NCBI RefSeq assembly: GCF_031846525.1
Contig: NZ_JAVRHM010000020.1
Coordinates: forward strand, 1-64,000
Direction of reading: 5' to 3'
Length of the DNA: 64,000 nucleotides
From: Autumnicola patrickiae
Lineage (GTDB): Bacteria; Bacteroidota; Bacteroidia; Flavobacteriales; Flavobacteriaceae
Positions within the stretch are counted from its first letter, which is position 1. The number at the start of each line of letters is the position of its first letter. The notes beneath the pieces were generated by a model. It had not been told where the DNA came from. It was given only the letters and a program-made list of their open reading frames with translations, and searched no databases. Shown here piece by piece: positions 36,425 to 44,953 of the stretch. The translations under genes and the position numbers were made by a program.

Positions 36425-37228
36425 ATGAATATTTCTATTTTGGGTTGTGGCTGGCTGGGCCTTCCATTGGCAAAAGCTTTAATAAATAAAGGACATACCG
36501 TAAAAGGATCTACCACACGCAGGGAAAAAGTCATTGATTTACAGGAAGAGCAGATTTTGCCTTATCAGATTGAGCTTTTTCCTGAAGGAATTCAGGGAGA
36601 TATTGATGCTTTTTTGTCTAAATCTGAAATTCTAATTGTGGATATTCCACCGGGAGTTCGCCGCGATCCTGAAACAGATTTTAGTGGAAAAATTAAGGAA
36701 CTTCTGAAGCATTTGACAAAAAGTAGCATCAAAAATGTGCTTTTTGTGAGTTCCACTTCGGTTTATAAAGACACTGAAGGTTTTCCGGTTTATTTGGAGT
36801 CTTCGCCTCCAAACGGCAATTCTCCTGCCGCTGTAGAAATTATAGCTGCAGAAAAACTACTGACCGAAAATAGCAATTTTCGCACTACAATTGTAAGATT
36901 TGGAGGTCTTCTGGGTGCAGATCGTCATCCGGTGAACATGTTGTCCGGTAGAACGGGCATTAAAAATCCCAAAGCACCCGTAAATTTGCTTCAGCAGGAG
37001 GATTGCATTGAAATGATTCAGAAAATTATCGAAAGAGAGGCCTGGGGAACTGTTTTTAATGCTGTTTTTCCCGAACATCCTGAAAAAGAATCTTATTATT
37101 CCGAAAAGGCCACTCAAAACTTACTTCCCGAACCAGAATATGATCAAAAATCTGCTTCAAAAGGAAAAATTATAGCTTCTGAAAGATTGGAGGAAGTGCT
37201 TAGATTTGAATTTAAGCACAAAATATAG
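36425..37228 (+). CDS. NAD(P)-binding epimerase-like protein (YeeZ-like)
   Basis: A 267-residue extended-SDR-like protein. 'ISILGCGWLGLPLAKALINK' (residues 3-22) is a Rossmann nucleotide-binding loop in the variant form used by the YeeZ group. 'LFVSSTSVYKDTEGF' supplies Ser/Thr and Tyr, but the usual YxxxK lysine is replaced ('PAAVEIIAAEKLL'), so catalytic activity is not certain. 'TTIVRFGGLLG' closes the core. No substrate is known. It probably shares an operon with the M28 peptidase. Confidence 0.8.
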   Translation: MNISILGCGWLGLPLAKALINKGHTVKGSTTRREKVIDLQEEQILPYQIELFPEGIQGDIDAFLSKSEILIVDIPPGVRRDPETDFSGKIKELLKHLTKSSIKNVLFVSSTSVYKDTEGFPVYLESSPPNGNSPAAVEIIAAEKLLTENSNFRTTIVRFGGLLGADRHPVNMLSGRTGIKNPKAPVNLLQQEDCIEMIQKIIEREAWGTVFNAVFPEHPEKESYYSEKATQNLLPEPEYDQKSASKGKIIASERLEEVLRFEFKHKI

Positions 37229-37389
37229 CCGATGCCTGAAAATGCCAAATATCGACTTCGGTAAGTTCGTTGTTTGGAGTTCTTTTTGTAAATTCAGGAG
37301 TGGAGTCGGGAACGAGAACTGAAGTTAATTTAACAATGTGAAAATTTGCTAATGTGCTAATGGGAGAGTCTAAATGAAACAGAATGAGG

Positions 37390-37472
37390 CCTCGACAGGC
37401 TCAGCCGGACTGGCGTTGTTTGGTTTTCAGCTTGCCGAAATGTGAATGGGCTTCGGCAGGCTCAGCATGACC
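37390..37472. repeat. Two copies of a flavobacterial CTCGACAGGCTCAG-type repeat
   Basis: CCTCGACAGGCTCAGCCGGA (from 37390) and CTTCGGCAGGCTCAGCATGA (from 37451) are variants of the short repeat CTTCGACAGGCTCAGCATGA scattered between genes in many flavobacterial genomes. Between them TGCCGAA (37433-37439) pairs with TTCGGCA (37452-37458). The site lies between convergent genes, so it may serve as a terminator or REP-like element. Confidence 0.7.
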
Positions 37473-37493
37473 GCTATTTTATATACTAAAATT

Positions 37494-38219
37494 CTACTTC
37501 GTATAAGCTTCTGAATATGGGGACCAGATTTCGTAGATGGGATCGCCTTTGGAGCTTTTGCCCTGGTGATGCCATTCGCTATCTCTTACTTCATATTCGA
37601 AATCGAGACTGGCTCCTACCCTGTTGCTATCACGGGAGAAGAATTCAATATTTTCTATATACTTACCGTCTTCCGCAGAATAAGTACCGCCGCCTGTACC
37701 GCTAAATTCTCTTGTAGCTGAGTTAAAGGCAATCCATTGAAAACGTCCGCCGCCAAGAATTTTTACCGTTCTGCGGTTGCCGGGAGTCATTGTACTCATT
37801 TCTCTACCCCTCTTACGACCGGTAATCACCCAGTTGCCGCTAAGATCATCTTCTTCTGAAGATATTCTTTCCCAAACCTGTACTTCAGTTACATTGTCAA
37901 TCTTAATCTGACTATTATCGCTCATAAAACTAAGCTTAGGATCGAAAGTTTTTCCTATAGCTTCAGGATTTTTAGTGTTAAAATCTGACATTTCCCTGTA
38001 ATCAGCTTCAGAATATTCACCGCCAAGTGCCCACAGAAATTCATTAGTTTCAGAATTTTTGGCACCTTCAGCAAAATAACCATCCTGATAAATCCTAACG
38101 ACCTCTTTGTCGGTAACTTCCAGTCCATTCTCCTCCACAAGTTTCCAGGAACCTTCCAAACTTTGTGCATTCAGCGAAAAACAAATGATCAACAGCGGTA
38201 GAATAATTAGCTTTTTCAT
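37494..38219 (-). CDS. Exported protein with two lipocalin-like repeats
   Basis: A 241-residue protein with signal peptide 'LIILPLLIICFSLNAQ'. The mature part is an internal duplication. The first unit begins 'LEGSWKLVEENGLEV' and ends 'EVQVWERIS'; the second begins 'LSGNWVITGRKRGRE' and ends 'DPIYEIWSPY'. Each unit looks like a lipocalin-like or DUF4488-like small beta-barrel with the typical 'G-x-W' start and 'G-G-x-Y' middle. Function is unknown; ligand binding is only suggested by the fold. It lies 8 bp before the end of a possible operon with hflX (42 bp gap on the minus strand). Confidence 0.7.
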   Translation of the reverse strand: MKKLIILPLLIICFSLNAQSLEGSWKLVEENGLEVTDKEVVRIYQDGYFAEGAKNSETNEFLWALGGEYSEADYREMSDFNTKNPEAIGKTFDPKLSFMSDNSQIKIDNVTEVQVWERISSEEDDLSGNWVITGRKRGREMSTMTPGNRRTVKILGGGRFQWIAFNSATREFSGTGGGTYSAEDGKYIENIEFFSRDSNRVGASLDFEYEVRDSEWHHQGKSSKGDPIYEIWSPYSEAYTK

Positions 38220-38261
38220 ATTTATAGGATTTTAAAAAATTCAGCTTAAGCAAAATCTCGA

Positions 38262-39485
38262 CTATTCCTGCTCTTCCCCGTAGGTATCATATTCTGGGTA
38301 CAGGAAATTGTTATAAGGAAATCTTGTAATGTGGATTTTCCTTACTGCTTCATAGACTTTTTTCCGAAATTCTTCTATGTTCTCTTTTTCCAGTGCCGAA
38401 ATGAACAAAACATCCTCACCCATACGGTTCATCCACGTCCTTTTCCAATCGGTAAGGGTATTGTGGGCTGTAGTTTTTTCGGTGACCAGGTCATCTTCAT
38501 CAATAACTTCAGGCTTGTACTGATCTATTTTATTAAAAACCATCAACGTTGGCTTATCGGAACTTTTAATTTCCGTCAGGATCTGGTTTACCGAATCTAT
38601 ATGTTCTTCAAAATTGGGATGGGAAATATCCACCACATGCAAGAGCAAGTCTGCTTCACGCACTTCATCCAGTGTTCCTTTAAACGATTCGACTAACTGA
38701 GTTGGCAGCTTCCGGATAAAACCTACAGTATCGGTTAGTAAAAATGGCAAATTTCGTATTACTACTTTACGTACAGTAGTATCCAGCGTTGCAAATAATT
38801 TATTTTCAGCAAAAACTTCGCTCTTACTAATCACGTTCATTAAAGTGGATTTCCCCACGTTTGTATATCCAACAAGAGCGACGCGTACCAACTGACCACG
38901 GTTACCACGCTGCACTTCCATTTGCTTATCTATGGCCTCGATTTTCTTTTTAAGAAGGGCAATTTTATCACGGACGATACGTCTATCTGTCTCAATCTCT
39001 GTCTCACCGGGACCACGCATTCCAATACCACCACGCTGCCGCTCAAGGTGGGTCCACATTCCTGCAAGCCGAGGTAATAAATATTCGTACTGCGCCAGTT
39101 CTACCTGGGTCCTTGCATAGCTGGTTTGTGCCCTTTGCGCGAAAATATCCAGAATAAGGTTGGTCCTGTCCAGTACTTTACACTTAAGGATTTTTTCAAT
39201 ATTTTTTTGTTGTGCGGGAGAAAGTTCGTCATCAAAAATGGCCGTTCCTATTTCATTCTCATCCACAAATTCCTTTACATCATTCATCTTACCCGAACCA
39301 ATAAATGTTTTTGGATTGGGCTTATCCATTTTTTGTGTAAAGCGTTTTAAAACTTCACCTCCGGCCGTATAGGTAAGAAATTCCAGCTCATCGAGATATT
39401 CTTCAAGCTTATCTTCTCCCTGTTCTTTGGTGACGATTCCTATAAGAACCGTTTTTTCGTATTGTAAATCGGTTTTTTCAATCAT
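38262..39485 (-). CDS. hflX: Ribosome-associated GTPase HflX
   Basis: A 407-residue protein. The N-terminal HflX domain contains 'NPKTFIGSGKMNDVKEFV' and the coiled-coil linker 'RDKIALLKKKIEAIDKQM'; the conserved 'ERQRGGIGMRGPGETEIETD' lies before the GTPase domain. The G motifs are 'VGYTNVGKSTLMN' (G1), 'DTVGFIRKLP' (G3) and 'FNKIDQ' (G4). HflX splits stalled or hibernating ribosomes. A perfect -7 box TAACTTTG ends 5 bp before the ATG, implying a leaderless transcript. All motifs are intact. Confidence 0.96.
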   Translation of the reverse strand: MIEKTDLQYEKTVLIGIVTKEQGEDKLEEYLDELEFLTYTAGGEVLKRFTQKMDKPNPKTFIGSGKMNDVKEFVDENEIGTAIFDDELSPAQQKNIEKILKCKVLDRTNLILDIFAQRAQTSYARTQVELAQYEYLLPRLAGMWTHLERQRGGIGMRGPGETEIETDRRIVRDKIALLKKKIEAIDKQMEVQRGNRGQLVRVALVGYTNVGKSTLMNVISKSEVFAENKLFATLDTTVRKVVIRNLPFLLTDTVGFIRKLPTQLVESFKGTLDEVREADLLLHVVDISHPNFEEHIDSVNQILTEIKSSDKPTLMVFNKIDQYKPEVIDEDDLVTEKTTAHNTLTDWKRTWMNRMGEDVLFISALEKENIEEFRKKVYEAVRKIHITRFPYNNFLYPEYDTYGEEQE

Positions 39486-39490
39486 AAAGG

Positions 39491-39498
39491 CAAAGTTA
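39491..39498 (-). promoter_or_regulatory. -7 box of hflX, placed for a leaderless mRNA
   Basis: TAACTTTG on the minus strand matches TAnnTTTG exactly and ends 5 bp before the hflX ATG (39485). No good -33 TTTG is seen 20 bp further upstream. Confidence 0.5.
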
Positions 39499-39556
39499 CA
39501 TAATTGAATGTTATTGTGATTTTTAGTGCTGTTTATTCAACAAAAATTTAACGCAG

Positions 39557-39587
39557 AAAAGCCCGCCATTTCTGTGACGGGCTTTTT
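39557..39587. terminator. Terminator at the end of the suf operon
   Basis: AAAAGCCCG (39557-39565) pairs with CGGGCTTTT (39578-39586), with T/A-runs on both sides. It lies 21 bp after the stop codon of the DUF3078 gene and upstream of hflX on the same strand. Confidence 0.85.
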
Positions 39588-39608
39588 CCAAATGTATTTG
39601 TGAATATC

Positions 39609-40508
39609 TTAGAACCCGTAATTTATGCCTACTCCAAACACTTCCCGTATTTGGAAAGCTGCTACGGCATTATCGTCATAAATTGCCTGAAACAGCAGGT
39701 TTGCAGATAGATATTTATTGATACCCATCTCCAGATCCATCAAATAGTCTATATCAATATTCCCCGGTTTATCGAGGTAGTTTTTGTAGAAATTAATGGA
39801 ATTGCTCATCACGACATCTTCCAACAGCTCAAAATTAGCGAGTATATTCAGGGAGGAACCAAATTCAAATCTCATAGATTCACCTTTATCCACTCCAAAA
39901 TACTGGCCGTCCCTATAGTCGGGACCCGATGTAAAACGATCATCTACAAAAATAAAACGTGAAGTTGCAGGTGCGAGATTGATTACAAAATTTTCGTTCT
40001 TTTTGTACATCATACCGGGACCTGCCTGCAGGTATGCCGGGGACAGAAAATGCGTGGTTTCTGTTCTTGTGGTTTCCCCTTCAGCATTTTCACTAAATTT
40101 ATAACCCTTGTCGAACTGCGTTCTAAAATTAAGGAAGAACGAATAATAGAAACCGGATTCTTTGATTTCCAGCCCCGCAATAGAATTTACATCCAGCCTG
40201 TCACTGGTTTTCCTCGGAAATTTATCTGTTCGCACTTTTGTAAGTCCGTAATTTCCAAGGATAGTGTTTCTCCAGGTGAAACGATCCTTCCGGTAATTAA
40301 TATGATAATTTGCTGTGAGATTTCCGGCGATACTGGAAGTTCCCCCACCAGTCCATTCAGCATTAAAAGCAGACTGGTTAAAAAGTAGCTGAACATTTCC
40401 CTCTGTATCCCAACCGTTTGGTGGAACAGAGTCCTTTTGCATTTCTTGTTGTGCCTGTACTATTAATGTAGATATTAGACTTAGAGCTACAATTAAAAAT
40501 CTCACCAT
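39609..40508 (-). CDS. DUF3078 outer membrane protein
   Basis: The ATG at 40508 is preferred over the frame's first ATG at 40550, because 'MVRFLIVALSLISTLIVQAQ' is then a proper signal peptide. The 299-residue product matches DUF3078: 'WDTEGNVQLLFNQSAFNAEW' with 'GGTSSIAGNLTANY', followed by alternating strands ending 'REVFGVGINYGF' (terminal Phe). It is thought to be a small outer-membrane barrel of unknown function. It lies 2 bp after DUF2480 at the tail of the suf operon, a frequent flavobacterial arrangement, but no Fe-S role is established. Confidence 0.82.
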   Translation of the reverse strand: MVRFLIVALSLISTLIVQAQQEMQKDSVPPNGWDTEGNVQLLFNQSAFNAEWTGGGTSSIAGNLTANYHINYRKDRFTWRNTILGNYGLTKVRTDKFPRKTSDRLDVNSIAGLEIKESGFYYSFFLNFRTQFDKGYKFSENAEGETTRTETTHFLSPAYLQAGPGMMYKKNENFVINLAPATSRFIFVDDRFTSGPDYRDGQYFGVDKGESMRFEFGSSLNILANFELLEDVVMSNSINFYKNYLDKPGNIDIDYLMDLEMGINKYLSANLLFQAIYDDNAVAAFQIREVFGVGINYGF

Positions 40509-40510
40509 TC

Positions 40511-41023
40511 TTATTTCTTTGGTTTCCTGTAAAGAGGCACAGAAGAACAAGCCTCTCCATACAGAAGGCTTTTTACAACCGGTTGCAATTTTTCTATAAG
40601 CAGTAAATAGGCATTCTTAGGTACTGGTTTATGGGAACATCCCTTGACAATAACTGGTTTATCTACTAATTCTGAAACATCCATTTTCTGAATAATTTCA
40701 GTATATAAAACGGTTTCCAGGTCCTCGAGATTTCCGGAAACTGTTTTTTTTGCGTACGGCTGAAGATAAGTAGCCAGCAACATGTAAGCCCACGCCGGAA
40801 TTATCGCGTCTGTTGTACAGGTAAGCGCCACATAAGAATCTTTATACTGCCTCCAGTCGTGTTGAGCTGCCTTTTCCCTAAATACACCTTCCCGAAGGAC
40901 AAGTCCCTCCAGCAGCCAGTCCTTGATATCAAAAAGCACCCGTTCTCCTGAAGGATAATAGTCTTCAAGATCAAAGGTGACCAACTTACTGTTGGCTACT
41001 CTGTTTACTATTTCTGTAGACAT
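40511..41023 (-). CDS. DUF2480 family protein
   Basis: A 170-residue cytoplasmic protein without signal peptide. The whole length matches DUF2480: 'LVTFDLEDYYPSGERVLFDI' near the start, 'AYVALTC'-like 'SYVALTCTTDAIIPAWAYML' in the middle and 'DKPVIVKGCSHKPVPKNAYL' near the end. The two conserved cysteines (in 'LTCTT' and 'KGCSH') could bind metal or a cluster, which is inference. In many Bacteroidetes this family sits in the suf cluster; here it follows the sufT-like gene by 34 bp and is 2 bp before DUF3078. Confidence 0.88.
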   Translation of the reverse strand: MSTEIVNRVANSKLVTFDLEDYYPSGERVLFDIKDWLLEGLVLREGVFREKAAQHDWRQYKDSYVALTCTTDAIIPAWAYMLLATYLQPYAKKTVSGNLEDLETVLYTEIIQKMDVSELVDKPVIVKGCSHKPVPKNAYLLLIEKLQPVVKSLLYGEACSSVPLYRKPKK

Positions 41024-41057
41024 ATCTTAAATTTTAAACTTGCTGAAAAACTTTTAA

Positions 41058-41381
41058 TTACAAAAGTCCCAGTTCGAGTTTAGCTTCTTCACTCATTAAA
41101 TCCTGAGTCCATGGTGGATCGAAAGTGATTTCCACTTCGGCATCCTTCACCATATCCAATGATTTTACCCTTTCTTCCACTTCCTGAGGTAAACTTTCGG
41201 CCACAGGACAGTTAGGGGTGGTAAGCGTCATGAGGATTTTCACCTCATAATCTGTACTCACCATAACATCGTATATCAACCCAAGTTCATATATATCCAC
41301 AGGGATTTCCGGATCATAAATAGTTTTAAGAACCTTTACGATTTTTTCCCCTAATGCATCAGTATCTATTTCCTGTTCCAT
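41058..41381 (-). CDS. SufT-like DUF59/MIP18 Fe-S assembly factor
   Basis: A 107-residue DUF59 protein: 'VLKTIYDPEIPVDIYELGLI' (residues ~16-35) is the family's N-terminal motif, and 'LTTPNCPVAESLPQEVEERV' holds its conserved Cys. The protein ends 'FDPPWTQDLMSEEAKLELGL', also typical. MIP18-family proteins help transfer Fe-S clusters to late targets. It starts 1 bp after the sufE stop codon, so it is translated together with sufE. Usually annotated as SUF system Fe-S cluster assembly protein in flavobacteria. Confidence 0.93.
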   Translation of the reverse strand: MEQEIDTDALGEKIVKVLKTIYDPEIPVDIYELGLIYDVMVSTDYEVKILMTLTTPNCPVAESLPQEVEERVKSLDMVKDAEVEITFDPPWTQDLMSEEAKLELGLL

Positions 41382-41382
41382 C

Positions 41383-41829
41383 TTAATTTAATTGCGTTTG
41401 GTATGCCACAGCATACATTTTTAACTGTTTGATCATACTCACCAATCCGTTTGCGCGAGTGGGTGAAAGATGCTCCTTTAATCCGATTTCATCAATAAAC
41501 TGCGTATCGGCCTTGATTATATCTGCAGGATGTTGATTAGAAAATGCCCGTATTAAAATTGCAACGATCCCCTTAGTAATAATGGCATCACTATCTGCCG
41601 TAAACCTAAGTTTGTCACCTTCCAGTTCTGCATGCACCCATACTTTACTCTGGCAGCCTTTAATCAGGTTTTCTTCAATCTTATATTTTTCGTCGATAAG
41701 CGGAAGCGATTTTCCAAGCTCTATCATGTATTCATAACGCTGCATCCAGTCGTCAAACATCGCAAATTCATCAACAATCTCTTCCTGTATTTCCTTTATA
41801 TTTTTACTCACTTGTCTCTGTTTTGTCAA
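41383..41829 (-). CDS. sufE: SufE sulfur acceptor protein
   Basis: A 148-residue SufE-like protein. It takes persulfide from SufS at the conserved Cys in 'LIKGCQSKVWV' (near residue 74) and passes it to SufB. 'DDWMQRYEYMIELGKSLP' near the N-terminus and 'SPTRANGLVSMIKQLK' at the C-terminus are family marks. The start codon lies 26 bp inside the end of the META lipoprotein gene, an unusual overlap for a suf operon. Confidence 0.95.
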   Translation of the reverse strand: MTKQRQVSKNIKEIQEEIVDEFAMFDDWMQRYEYMIELGKSLPLIDEKYKIEENLIKGCQSKVWVHAELEGDKLRFTADSDAIITKGIVAILIRAFSNQHPADIIKADTQFIDEIGLKEHLSPTRANGLVSMIKQLKMYAVAYQTQLN

Positions 41830-42232
41830 GGCTTAAAAGCTCCTGATTATCTTTTGATAAAAATATTAAATTTTTATCGCTACTCCTTACATTCCTGATA
41901 TCCAACAGTATCTCATTAAAAAGATCTTCATATTCCATCTGTCCTTCACAGTACATCTTTGTCCCTAGTGGCGGATTAAATATAATAGATGAACCCTCAC
42001 TTTTGTAGGTCGCCACAAAATTATTACAGCCTGTTTTTCCTGAAAGTCGTTGGTTCTCTCCGTCGAAATTAAGGATAAAACCTTCGGAAGAAATATCCTC
42101 CCCATCCATTTCCACCAAATTGTAAGCGGCATCAATGGACTTTAAATCTGCAGGATCTTCTGAAAATTTCTCTTCTGAATTTTCGCAGGAAATAATTAAA
42201 AATATACTGAGTAGGGTTATCATTCTTTTCAT
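41804..42232 (-). CDS. META-domain lipoprotein inside suf operon
   Basis: A 142-residue lipoprotein (signal 'ITLLSIFLIISC', Cys16). The mature part is a META/HslJ-like domain: 'YNLVEMDGEDISSEGFILNF', then 'RLSGKTGCNNFVATYKSEGS' with the conserved 'G-x-x-G-C-N', and 'MYCEGQMEYEDLF'. Such proteins are envelope-stress-linked in other bacteria. The gene sits 10 bp after sufS and overlaps sufE by 26 bp, so it is firmly built into the operon. Any function in Fe-S metabolism is unproven. Confidence 0.85.
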   Translation of the reverse strand: MKRMITLLSIFLIISCENSEEKFSEDPADLKSIDAAYNLVEMDGEDISSEGFILNFDGENQRLSGKTGCNNFVATYKSEGSSIIFNPPLGTKMYCEGQMEYEDLFNEILLDIRNVRSSDKNLIFLSKDNQELLSLDKTETSE

Positions 42233-42242
42233 TACTCCTTAC

Positions 42243-43481
42243 TTAAGAAAGCATTGCTTTAGCCTTTTCTACAGCTTCTATGAAACGATCTATTTCGGCT
42301 TTTGTATTATAAAACGAAAAGGAAGCCCTTACCGTACCAGGAATTCCATAGAAATCCATAATTGGCTGTGCACAATGGTGACCGGTACGTACTGCAATTC
42401 CTAATTTGTCTACAATTGTTCCTATATCATAAGGATGTAAACCTTCTATATTAAATGAAACCACCGCAGTTTTCTCTTTGGAAATTCCATAGATTTTCAT
42501 CCCATCGATCTTAAGCAATTTTTCAGTTGCGTATTCGAGCAGATCCTGTTCGTAGGCAGCAATTGCATCAAAACCTATAGCATCAAGATAGTCAATGGCC
42601 GCTCCAAAAGCGATCCCACCGCAGATATTTGGTGTTCCGGCTTCAAATTTATGTGGTAAATCTGCGTACGTTGTCTTCTCGAAAGTAACTGTAGCAATCA
42701 TTTCACCACCTCCCTGATAAGGAGGTAGTTTCTTTAGCCATTCTTCCTTTCCATAAAGAACTCCAACTCCTGTTGGTCCACACATTTTATGCGCAGAAAC
42801 TACGTAAAAATCGACATCCAGAGCCTGAACATCTGCTTTAATATGTGGTGCTGCCTGTGCTCCATCAATTAAAACCGCTGCTCCTGCCGCATGTGCTTTA
42901 TCAATAATTTTTTTAATAGGATTTACCGTCCCTAATGCATTAGATACATGGTTTAAAAAGACAATTTTCGTCCTTTCTGACAGCAATTCTTCAAAAGCGG
43001 AATAAATTAATTCTCCGTCTTCATTCATCGGGATCACCTTCAGTTTTGCACCGGTTTTTTCGCAAATCATTTGCCATGGCACAATATTCGAGTGGTGCTC
43101 CAAAGCTGAAACCAAAATTTCATCTCCTTCTTTAAGAATAGCTCCAAAGCCACTTGCCACCAGATTTATCCCGTGAGTTGCGCCCGAAGTGAAAATTATT
43201 TCATGAGACTTTTCCGCATTAAAATGCTTCTGAATCTTCTGTCTGGCCGCTTCATACTTATCTGTAGCTTCCTGTGAAAGTGTATGCACTCCACGATGTA
43301 TGTTTGCATTATAGTTGGAATAGTAGTCAACTATAGCATCTATAACCTGTTGCGGCGTTTGGGAAGTAGCCGCATTATCGAAATAGATCAAAGGATAATT
43401 ATTTACCTCTCTCTGAAGAATAGGAAAGTCTTTCCTGATCTTTTCTACATCGAAAATATTTTTTTCAGTAGCAATACTCAT
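42243..43481 (-). CDS. sufS: SufS cysteine desulfurase
   Basis: A 412-residue group II cysteine desulfurase. 'PLIYFDNAATSQTPQQVIDA' opens the protein, 'ALEHHSNIVPW' carries the His above PLP, 'VVSAHKMCGPTGVGVLYG' has the PLP lysine, and the catalytic Cys is in 'RTGHHCAQPIMDFYG', the short-loop form that distinguishes SufS from IscS. It provides sulfur to SufE. It lies 56 bp after sufD. The window's other desulfurase (7789-8943) has the IscS/NifS-type active-site loop, so the two are not recent duplicates. Confidence 0.96.
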   Translation of the reverse strand: MSIATEKNIFDVEKIRKDFPILQREVNNYPLIYFDNAATSQTPQQVIDAIVDYYSNYNANIHRGVHTLSQEATDKYEAARQKIQKHFNAEKSHEIIFTSGATHGINLVASGFGAILKEGDEILVSALEHHSNIVPWQMICEKTGAKLKVIPMNEDGELIYSAFEELLSERTKIVFLNHVSNALGTVNPIKKIIDKAHAAGAAVLIDGAQAAPHIKADVQALDVDFYVVSAHKMCGPTGVGVLYGKEEWLKKLPPYQGGGEMIATVTFEKTTYADLPHKFEAGTPNICGGIAFGAAIDYLDAIGFDAIAAYEQDLLEYATEKLLKIDGMKIYGISKEKTAVVSFNIEGLHPYDIGTIVDKLGIAVRTGHHCAQPIMDFYGIPGTVRASFSFYNTKAEIDRFIEAVEKAKAMLS

Positions 43482-43537
43482 TCTATCATTTTTAAATTTC
43501 AGGATCTGCTTCAGACTACTGCAAAAAACAATAGTTC

Positions 43538-44851
43538 TTAAAGATTAAAACCTAATTCCACTCCTAATTTCAGAGCAATAAGTTTATTGATCCTTTTCTT
43601 GATTTCAGGGATTTTAACACTTTCCAATACGTTATTGGCAAAAGCATACATTAATAATCCGCGTGCTTCTTTCTTCGGAATTCCCCTGGAACGTAAATAG
43701 AACAAAGCATCTTCGTCCAGTTGCCCAATTGTACATCCGTGGCTACATTTTACATCATCTGCAAAAATCTCCAGTTGAGGCTTGGAATTAATTGTAGCCT
43801 TGTCATCGATTAAAATATTATTGTTAGACTGGTACGCATTTGTTTTCTGCGCCTCTTTTTCCACAACAACTTTTCCGTTAAAAACACCAACAGATTTTTC
43901 GGAAAAAATGCCTTTGTAATCCTGGTGACTTTCGCAATTAGGCTCGATATGGTGTACCAGGGTATTATGATCTACATGCTGCTTACCTTCTATAATCGTC
44001 ACCCCTTTCATTGTAGAGTCGATGTTTTCCCCTCTCTGATAGAAATTGAGATTGTTACGGGTTAGCTTCCCTCCAAAAGAAAAGGTGTGGACAGACACAT
44101 GACTCTCAGACTTCTGTTCAATAAAGGTATTATCAATTAAAGAAGCTGAAGATTTATCGTTTTGAATCTTGTAGTAATCTACTATTGCTCTTTTGTCTGC
44201 AAATATTTCAGTAACTGAATTCGTCAGTACCGGATGATCTGTAAGGCTCTGGTGACGCTCGATTATCTGAACATGGGAATTCTCATCTACCACAACTAAA
44301 TTACGTGGTTGCACCAGTAATGCAGACTCATTTCCTGTGGAAAAGTTTATAATCTGAATTGGCTTATCAGCCAGTTTGTTCTTATGAATATGAATGTATG
44401 CTCCTTCTTTGGCAAATGCGGTATTAAGCGAATTTAAGCCGGATTTTGGAGTGATTTTGTTGAAGTAATTATCAATCACCGGTTTATACTTCGGATTATT
44501 TAAGGCCGAAGACATCAAACACACATCAATTTTATCGTGTGTGGTTTGAGAAAGATGTGATGAAAATATCCCGTCAATAAACACAAGATCGTAAGTATCT
44601 ATATCATGGATAATATACTTTTTAATATCCTTATAATCTATAGCTTCTTCCTTCTTAGGAAATACGCTATAATCATGCTTCAAGACAGAGTTAAGGGAAG
44701 TATATTTCCAATCTTCCTGCTTCCTGTTTGGAAAACCCAGCGTCTCGAAATCCCGAATTGCCTGGCTTCTTATTTGGTGAACATCACTATCGCTTCCAAA
44801 ATCTTCTTCAAAAGCCATAAATGATGATACTAATTTATCTTTTAATTCCAT
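43538..44851 (-). CDS. sufD: SufD scaffold subunit
   Basis: A 437-residue SufD: N-terminal 'RDFETLGFPNRKQEDWKYTS', a right-handed beta-helix core, and the C-terminal signature 'DDVKCSHGCTIGQLDEDALF' with 'YLRSRGIPKKEA'. SufD joins SufB and SufC to form the SufBC2D scaffold on which the cluster is built. A 102-bp AT-rich gap with small palindromes (such as CAATTTT-C-AAAATTG at 44914-44928) separates it from sufC. Confidence 0.95.
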   Translation of the reverse strand: MELKDKLVSSFMAFEEDFGSDSDVHQIRSQAIRDFETLGFPNRKQEDWKYTSLNSVLKHDYSVFPKKEEAIDYKDIKKYIIHDIDTYDLVFIDGIFSSHLSQTTHDKIDVCLMSSALNNPKYKPVIDNYFNKITPKSGLNSLNTAFAKEGAYIHIHKNKLADKPIQIINFSTGNESALLVQPRNLVVVDENSHVQIIERHQSLTDHPVLTNSVTEIFADKRAIVDYYKIQNDKSSASLIDNTFIEQKSESHVSVHTFSFGGKLTRNNLNFYQRGENIDSTMKGVTIIEGKQHVDHNTLVHHIEPNCESHQDYKGIFSEKSVGVFNGKVVVEKEAQKTNAYQSNNNILIDDKATINSKPQLEIFADDVKCSHGCTIGQLDEDALFYLRSRGIPKKEARGLLMYAFANNVLESVKIPEIKKRINKLIALKLGVELGFNL

Positions 44852-44953
44852 TTCTTAAGTTTAAAGTATTCAGTTTAAAGCTCTAAGCCTTCGCTTTCAA
44901 ACTTTAAACTCTTCAATTTTCAAAATTGAAAAATTTTCAAAATTTCAAATTGT

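Noticed and set aside
44914..44928. Palindrome CAATTTT-C-AAAATTG between sufC and sufD as a terminator
   Set aside because: The stem is all A/T except the ends, so it is too weak; the surrounding sequence is AT-rich filler.
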